The translations under genes were made by a program, and so were the position numbers. A stretch of DNA of 7,058 nucleotides from contig CALIRS010000085.1 in the NCBI GenBank assembly GCA_938042205.1, forward strand, positions 1 through 7,058. Direction: 5' to 3'. This DNA is from an uncultured bacterium (GTDB lineage: Bacteria > Actinomycetota > Aquicultoria > SKW223). A model generated the notes under the pieces. It searched no databases and was not told the DNA's origin. It saw nothing but the letters and a program-made list of their open reading frames with translations. Below, piece after piece: positions 1 through 4,196 of this stretch; positions within the stretch are counted from its first letter, which is position 1; the number at the start of each line of letters is the position of its first letter.

Positions 1-598
1 AAACTACTTCTTTAGGTACTTTGAGAGGTATGGGAACAAAATTAAGAATGCTTTTTACTCCATGAGAAACGATTACATCTACCACCTTTTGTGCTTCTTT
101 TGCAGGTACTGTTAGAATTGCTATATCTACTTTTTCATTGCCAATGATTTCACCAAATTTTCGAAAGTCATATATAGGAACTCCACCCTCTGTCTTTCCA
201 ATTTTTTCAGGATCTACGTCAAAAGCTGCTATGATTTCAAATCCCCTTTTTCTAAGTCCTTCAGTATTCAGGAGCGCAGACCCAAGCCTTCCTGCACCTA
301 TCAAAATAACTCTTCTCTTCCTGGTTACTCCAAGGAATTTTTCCAGATGGCGGATGAGTTTAGTAACTTTATATCCAACACCTCTTCTCCCGAATTCTCC
401 AAGAAAAGAGAAGTCCTTCCTCGTCTGGGCAGAATTTGTGCCTATCGCCCTGGCAATTTCTTCAGATGATATCACGTCGTGACCTTCATCTTCAAAAACG
501 TAAAGCGCCCTCAAATAGAAAGGCAATCTGATAAGGGTTGCCTTAGGAATAAAGTTTCTCTTTTTTTTAGTAATAACGGATTTTATTTTCTTTACCAA
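1..598 (-). CDS. rex: Redox-sensing transcriptional repressor Rex (C-terminus cut by window edge)
   Basis: Rex binds DNA as a dimer when the NADH/NAD+ ratio is low and releases it when NADH binds, so it couples redox state to anaerobic and respiratory genes. I translated the minus strand by hand; 199 codons are visible and the frame stays open at base 1. Residues about 15-85 form the family's winged helix: IPKATLIRLPFYLRAL, then ISSEEIARAIGTNSAQTRKD, then GEFGRRGVGYKV. Residues about 90-199 are the Rossmann NAD(H)-binding domain, with the glycine motif VILIGAGRLGSAL, an AAFDVDPEKIG segment at the end of the second strand, ILTVPAKEAQ and ILNFVPIPLKVP. These are signature blocks of Rex. Family members are about 205-225 residues, so only the C-terminal domain-swap helix should be missing. 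The start is TTG at 598, chosen because GGGAGG lies six bases upstream and no ATG is near. It follows the ligase gene after 70 bases and may be transcribed partly on its own. Its targets cannot be read from this window. Confidence 0.93.
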   Translation of the reverse strand, partial: MVKKIKSVITKKKRNFIPKATLIRLPFYLRALYVFEDEGHDVISSEEIARAIGTNSAQTRKDFSFLGEFGRRGVGYKVTKLIRHLEKFLGVTRKRRVILIGAGRLGSALLNTEGLRKRGFEIIAAFDVDPEKIGKTEGGVPIYDFRKFGEIIGNEKVDIAILTVPAKEAQKVVDVIVSHGVKSILNFVPIPLKVPKEVV

Positions 599-604
599 GA
601 CAAA

Positions 605-610
605 CCTCCC
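605..610 (-). promoter_or_regulatory. Ribosome binding site for rex
   Basis: Read on the minus strand this is GGGAGG, six bases before TTG at 598. It decides the start: the overlapping TTG a few bases upstream runs at once into a stop, and no ATG is close. The conserved IPKAT block then begins about 17 residues in, as in other Rex proteins. Confidence 0.75.
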
Positions 611-634
611 GAAGGCTTTAATAAAATAGAATAA

Positions 635-663
635 ATTAAATATTAATATAGTTGTAAAGGCAA
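635..663 (-). promoter_or_regulatory. Candidate sigma-70-type promoter for rex
   Basis: On the minus strand the gap between the ligase gene and rex contains TTGCCT at 663-658 (4 of 6 matches to TTGACA), a 17-base spacer, and TTTAAT at 640-635 (5 of 6 matches to TATAAT). Transcription would begin near 628, leaving a leader of about 30 bases before the TTG start. This is the only gap in the window long enough to hold a promoter between genes. The gap is very AT-rich, so matches of this quality arise easily by chance. No Rex operator is convincing here, so autoregulation is not supported. Confidence 0.35.
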
Positions 664-668
664 TAACT

Positions 669-2777
669 TTATTGGGTTGTATCTGTGCCTCGAGTAAGAG
701 ATCCTTTCAGGTCAGGATTTAATTCTATTGCCTTGTTGAAGTACTGTTGTGCCATATCGATGTTGCCTTTCTCCATATTTATTTCTCCAAGAAAAGCATA
801 ACAGATAGCTGAGTTCGGATTTAATTCAATAGCTTTGATAAATTCCTCTTCAGCAAGAGAATATTTTTTCAGTTGAAAATAAACAGTTCCTAAAGAAAGA
901 TGTGAGACATAATGATACGGCATGTCCTTTACCATATTCAAAGCCACATATTTTGCTTTTTCATAAGCCTCAGGATCATATTTTGCTTTTAAGACATATA
1001 CCTGTACAAGCAAAGATCTGGTGTCTGCCTCGTGTTTGTCAATTTCATGAGCTACCTCAGCATAAGCGATTGCCCTTTCTATATCATCAGGATTTTTATG
1101 AGAAAGATAACTCCTGTAATATGCACGAGCAATTTCAAGAGGATATTCAAAAAACCAGGGGTTTGTTTCCATTGCTTTTCGGACTTCAATTTCTCCATCA
1201 GTTATATAAGGTGAGAACTGGAGATAGCCTCGCCCTTTGTAGTAATGATTATCAGCAACTATTAGTTTAACATTGTAGAAAGATGCCACCAGAAGAAGAA
1301 ACCCGGCAAGAGAAATAGCTATCCATTTTGAAGTCTCAAATATCTTCCTTCGCAAAGGAAAATTTAAGGTCTTAAGTGATTCGCTCTGACATAAAATAAG
1401 TCCGAAAGCAAGCCACCACATAATGGTAGAACCAATTATTGAAACCGAAGTTGTAAGCTGAAAAAGGTACGCCAGAAAGCTCGTATATATTCCAAGATTG
1501 GTACCTATATTTGTAAATTCTTTTGTGGATTCAAGATGGGCAGTGCCACTTTTATTAAACGAGCGTCTAAAGGTGAGTATAAAGCCTTCGAAAAGTACAT
1601 AGCAGACAATAGCTGCAAACCATAGAAAACCGAACATGCCAGTTCCTGAAGATATCTGAAGCTCATAGTTGTGAGCATTGTCTGCTACCACATCTGGTGC
1701 TATATGCCCGTAGTTCGGACCCTGATACATTCTTGAAGTAGCTCTGAAGCTATCGGGGCCAAGACCAAAAAAGGGTCTATCAGCCACCATTCTGGCGCCA
1801 GCGCCCCATATTTCCAGTCTGTGCTGAAAACTTCCTGTGAAAACAGTGATTTCTTTAATTCTTTCCGACACGGTTATTGGAGATCTGGCAAACTTTGATT
1901 GAATGGCAAAAGCAATGAAGAACAAAACAAGAGCGCCAATAATAATCAGTAAATTTTGAATCGCTTCACGATGAACTGCACCTCTTTTCCAAAAATAAAT
2001 TATCGATCCCGCCATAAAAATTAAAGCTAAAAGCGTCGCCAGCCAGCTTGTTCGATTAAAAGTAGCTATCAGGCAAATAAATACCAGGATGGTACTTGTG
2101 GAATTTAAAACTATCTCATAAGTTTTTCTCGAAAAAATACTAAGAGCTATCCCGATGGGCAAAATTGTTACCAGATAACCAGCGAGAAGAGCGGGATTTC
2201 CAAGAGAAGCAAAACTTCTCCTTTCTTCAAAAGGGAGAGCACCCCATGGCAAAAAATCAAAACCTAAGTATTGAGCAACCCCGTATAAAGAAATCACTGC
2301 ACCTGTCCAGAGGGCAATTTTAGCCACTAACTCAATTTTCCTCTTATCGCTAAAGTTCTGAAGAAGCATAAAAAGAAAAGTTCCGTAAGCTAAAAAAGCA
2401 ACCAGTCCTTCATACCTTCTGTATTTACCCCAGAACGAAAGCCACGGCTCGACTCCAGAATAGGTGGAAATGGAGGCGCCGACTAAAAAAATAATCAGCA
2501 AATATACAACCGGATGAAAGTTGACTTTCTTGCTTTTTGAAAAAGCTATCCAGGTTACAAATACAAGCAAGGTTAAAGAAACCAGAATTCTGAAAATAAC
2601 ATTCTTTATGAGGTCAAAAGGGTCATAAGTAAATGTGCCAAAAGCAATAGGAATTAAAATAACAGTAATTACTATTAATGAGAAAAATATTACCTCAAAA
2701 ATTTGATCAATTGAATTCTCATAAGAAGATTGTGGTTTTTTCTGCTTTAGCTTTTTTAGTTTCGATTTTTCCCTCAA
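669..2777 (-). CDS. O-antigen ligase/polymerase-family (Wzy_C) membrane protein with C-terminal TPR repeats
   Basis: Members of this family polymerise lipid-linked oligosaccharides or transfer them from undecaprenyl diphosphate to an acceptor outside the membrane (WaaL to lipid A, PglL/PilO types to proteins, Wzy to a growing chain). The 702 residues begin with a Lys-rich tail, then about thirteen hydrophobic segments between residues 27 and 505. Family marks are LGNPALLAGYL near 192, FNRTSW (Arg242), HRLEIWGAGARM (Arg320), DRPFFGLGPDSF (333-344) and the DNAHNYELQ motif with His369 in a large loop at about 294-378. Positive charges fall on alternate loops and place that loop outside the membrane, as in WaaL. 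Residues about 540-688 are helical repeats, the last two being clear 34-residue TPRs. The TTG start at 2777 directly abuts the TAA of the upstream transferase gene. It has AAAGGAG eight bases before it and no nearby ATG. The acceptor and glycan are unknown, and ligase, polymerase and protein glycosyltransferase cannot be told apart by sequence alone. Confidence 0.88.
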   Translation of the reverse strand: MREKSKLKKLKQKKPQSSYENSIDQIFEVIFFSLIVITVILIPIAFGTFTYDPFDLIKNVIFRILVSLTLLVFVTWIAFSKSKKVNFHPVVYLLIIFLVGASISTYSGVEPWLSFWGKYRRYEGLVAFLAYGTFLFMLLQNFSDKRKIELVAKIALWTGAVISLYGVAQYLGFDFLPWGALPFEERRSFASLGNPALLAGYLVTILPIGIALSIFSRKTYEIVLNSTSTILVFICLIATFNRTSWLATLLALIFMAGSIIYFWKRGAVHREAIQNLLIIIGALVLFFIAFAIQSKFARSPITVSERIKEITVFTGSFQHRLEIWGAGARMVADRPFFGLGPDSFRATSRMYQGPNYGHIAPDVVADNAHNYELQISSGTGMFGFLWFAAIVCYVLFEGFILTFRRSFNKSGTAHLESTKEFTNIGTNLGIYTSFLAYLFQLTTSVSIIGSTIMWWLAFGLILCQSESLKTLNFPLRRKIFETSKWIAISLAGFLLLVASFYNVKLIVADNHYYKGRGYLQFSPYITDGEIEVRKAMETNPWFFEYPLEIARAYYRSYLSHKNPDDIERAIAYAEVAHEIDKHEADTRSLLVQVYVLKAKYDPEAYEKAKYVALNMVKDMPYHYVSHLSLGTVYFQLKKYSLAEEEFIKAIELNPNSAICYAFLGEINMEKGNIDMAQQYFNKAIELNPDLKGSLTRGTDTTQ
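714..917 (-). repeat. Two tandem TPR units at the C-terminus of the ligase
   Basis: Residues 621-654 and 655-688 are two 34-residue TPR units, both ending in KAIELNP. The similarity also shows in the DNA: GGATTTAATTC occurs at 715 and again at 817, exactly 102 bases apart, which fits an internal duplication. Looser TPR-like helices precede them (about 540-620). TPRs normally bind proteins or peptides, so the tail may recruit an acceptor or partner enzymes. Confidence 0.85.
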
Positions 2778-4172
2778 TTACCGTGCTCCTTTGCCAGTCA
2801 GAACTACACTTACAGTCCTAAAAAGTATAAGCATATCCAGAAAAAAAGAAATATTATGAATATATATCAAATCGTATTTTAATTTTGTCTCAGGGGATGT
2901 TTCGTAATAACCATAGATTTGTGCCAGTCCTGTAGCCCCAGGTTTAACCTTTAACCTTTCAATATACCCGGGAATTTTTTTAACATATTCCTCTACAAAC
3001 TCAGGTCGTTCAGGCCTTGGACCGACAAAGCTCATATCTCCTTTCAGAATGTTGACAAGCTGGGATAGTTCATCAAGACGATATTTTCTTAAAAATCTTC
3101 CCAGAGGAGTGATTCTTTCATCTTTCTCATCAGCATATCTGGGGCCGGTCATTTTCTCTGCATCCTTTATCATTGTCCTGAATTTATAACAGGTAAAAAC
3201 TTTACCATTTATCCCGCATCTTTTTTGCAGGTAAAATACAGGTCCTTCCGAGGTTAATTTCACCAGAATCGCAATTAGAAGCAATAATGGTGATAGAATT
3301 ACCAGCAGAAATATCGATGCTACGATATCAAAAATTCTTTTCCCAAACTTTGCCCAGGCAGTTTCAGGCTCATAGGTTATGTCAATCAAAGGGATATCAG
3401 CCAGAGTATCGATAGCTACTTTCCCTAAGAAAATCTCATAGATTTCAGGCACTATCTGCACCCTGAGGCCCAGTTTCTCTTCCTTTAGTAGAGTCTCCAC
3501 AAGAGCACGATGTTTTGTAGGAGAAGTTATAATTACCCGATCTATTTCTTCTTTCTCTATTATTTCGTGAAATTTATCGATAGTACCAAGTGTTTTCATC
3601 GCTTTTGTTTTTTTCTCACTGGTAGCAATCAATCCAGAAAATCTGAGGCCATACTCTTTGCGTTTCCCAATTTCTTCGACCAGTCTTTTGGTAATCGTCC
3701 CATCACCGACTATCGCTATGAACTGCTCGGGCAGCTCTACCGGGAAAAGTCGAATCACCATATACCTCCAGCTCGCAACCATTATTGAGATCACAAAATA
3801 AGAAATCATAAAAACGCTTCGTGGAAAGGAAAAAACTCTTACAACAAAAGAAAGTGCAGCTACGATTACTATTGCCAGAAAATTAGCCTGAAACAGACGC
3901 ACCAGGGTATCTGCTAAATCATGTTGTCTTTCGATCTCATAAAGGTCATGGACATGGTAGGTTAAAATAAATGCTAGAGAAAGATAAAAAGCCATATTTG
4001 TATAGGCTTCAAAGTTGAAAGGCGGTAGATGACCCAGAAACCTAATTAAAAAAGATATAATAAAACCCAGATTTATTAGAAAAACGTCTGAAATAATGTT
4101 AAAAATTTTCCACTTAAGTCTTTTCCGGGTAATTATCTTTCTCTTAGAGTCTCTAACCAAACTTTTGTTCAA
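2778..4172 (-). CDS. Undecaprenyl-phosphate sugar-1-phosphate transferase (WcaJ/WbaP-type polyprenyl glycosylphosphotransferase)
   Basis: This enzyme starts surface-glycan synthesis by moving a sugar-1-phosphate from a nucleotide sugar to undecaprenyl phosphate on the inner face of the membrane. Its 464 residues are the usual length for the large, multi-domain members. Residues 20-140 hold about four membrane segments. Residues 150-255 form a Rossmann-like domain (FIAIVGDGTITKRL; CoA_binding_3 type). Residues 272-464 are the catalytic transferase domain: a hydrophobic segment near 280-305, GPVFYLQKRCG, YKFRTM (329-334), the catalytic Asp-Glu pair in YRLDELSQL (Asp367, Glu368), GDMSFVGPRPERPEF, KPGATGLAQIYG and a terminal DMLILFRT segment. 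The TTG start at 4172 has GGAGAGG ten bases upstream and a weaker AGGA closer in; no Met codon occurs near the N-terminus. It lies 24 bases after the cytochrome gene, and its last codons contain the ribosome binding site of the ligase gene. The sugar (glucose, galactose or another) cannot be inferred. Confidence 0.93.
   Translation of the reverse strand: MNKSLVRDSKRKIITRKRLKWKIFNIISDVFLINLGFIISFLIRFLGHLPPFNFEAYTNMAFYLSLAFILTYHVHDLYEIERQHDLADTLVRLFQANFLAIVIVAALSFVVRVFSFPRSVFMISYFVISIMVASWRYMVIRLFPVELPEQFIAIVGDGTITKRLVEEIGKRKEYGLRFSGLIATSEKKTKAMKTLGTIDKFHEIIEKEEIDRVIITSPTKHRALVETLLKEEKLGLRVQIVPEIYEIFLGKVAIDTLADIPLIDITYEPETAWAKFGKRIFDIVASIFLLVILSPLLLLIAILVKLTSEGPVFYLQKRCGINGKVFTCYKFRTMIKDAEKMTGPRYADEKDERITPLGRFLRKYRLDELSQLVNILKGDMSFVGPRPERPEFVEEYVKKIPGYIERLKVKPGATGLAQIYGYYETSPETKLKYDLIYIHNISFFLDMLILFRTVSVVLTGKGAR
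2786..2792 (-). promoter_or_regulatory. Ribosome binding site for the ligase gene, inside the transferase gene
   Basis: On the minus strand this is AAAGGAG, eight bases before TTG at 2777. It lies inside the last codons of the transferase gene, whose TAA (2780-2778) touches the TTG. This fixes the unusual start and suggests that translation of the two genes is coupled by terminating ribosomes. Confidence 0.8.
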
Positions 4173-4182
4173 TTATCCTGTA

Positions 4183-4189
4183 CCTCTCC
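4183..4189 (-). promoter_or_regulatory. Ribosome binding site for the transferase gene
   Basis: GGAGAGG on the minus strand lies ten bases before TTG at 4172, in the 24-base gap after the cytochrome gene. A second weak match, AGGA at 4179-4176, is only three bases from the start and is probably too close. The gap contains no hairpin that would act as a terminator. Confidence 0.6.
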
Positions 4190-4196
4190 ACCCTTT

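Noticed and set aside
138..482. Plus-strand open frame of 114 codons opposite rex
   Set aside because: It lies fully antisense to the well-conserved Rex coding sequence, its peptide resembles no family I know, and it is a typical shadow frame.
599..668. Possible terminator between the ligase gene and rex
   Set aside because: The gap is AT-rich but has no GC-containing hairpin followed by a T-run on the minus strand; small AT palindromes such as AATATT are too weak to call.
652..669. Rex-operator-like sequence (TTGTAAA, four-base spacer, ATAACTT) just upstream of rex
   Set aside because: Only the left half-site resembles the TTGTGA/TTGTTA consensus; the right half matches at about four of seven positions and the dyad is poor. 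In DNA this AT-rich it is not convincing evidence of autoregulation.
947..990. 14-base direct repeat CATATTTTGCTTTT at 947-960 and 977-990
   Set aside because: Both copies encode KAKY in the same frame of the ligase helical-repeat region. Shared short peptide and codon choice explains it; there are no signs of a mobile or regulatory repeat.
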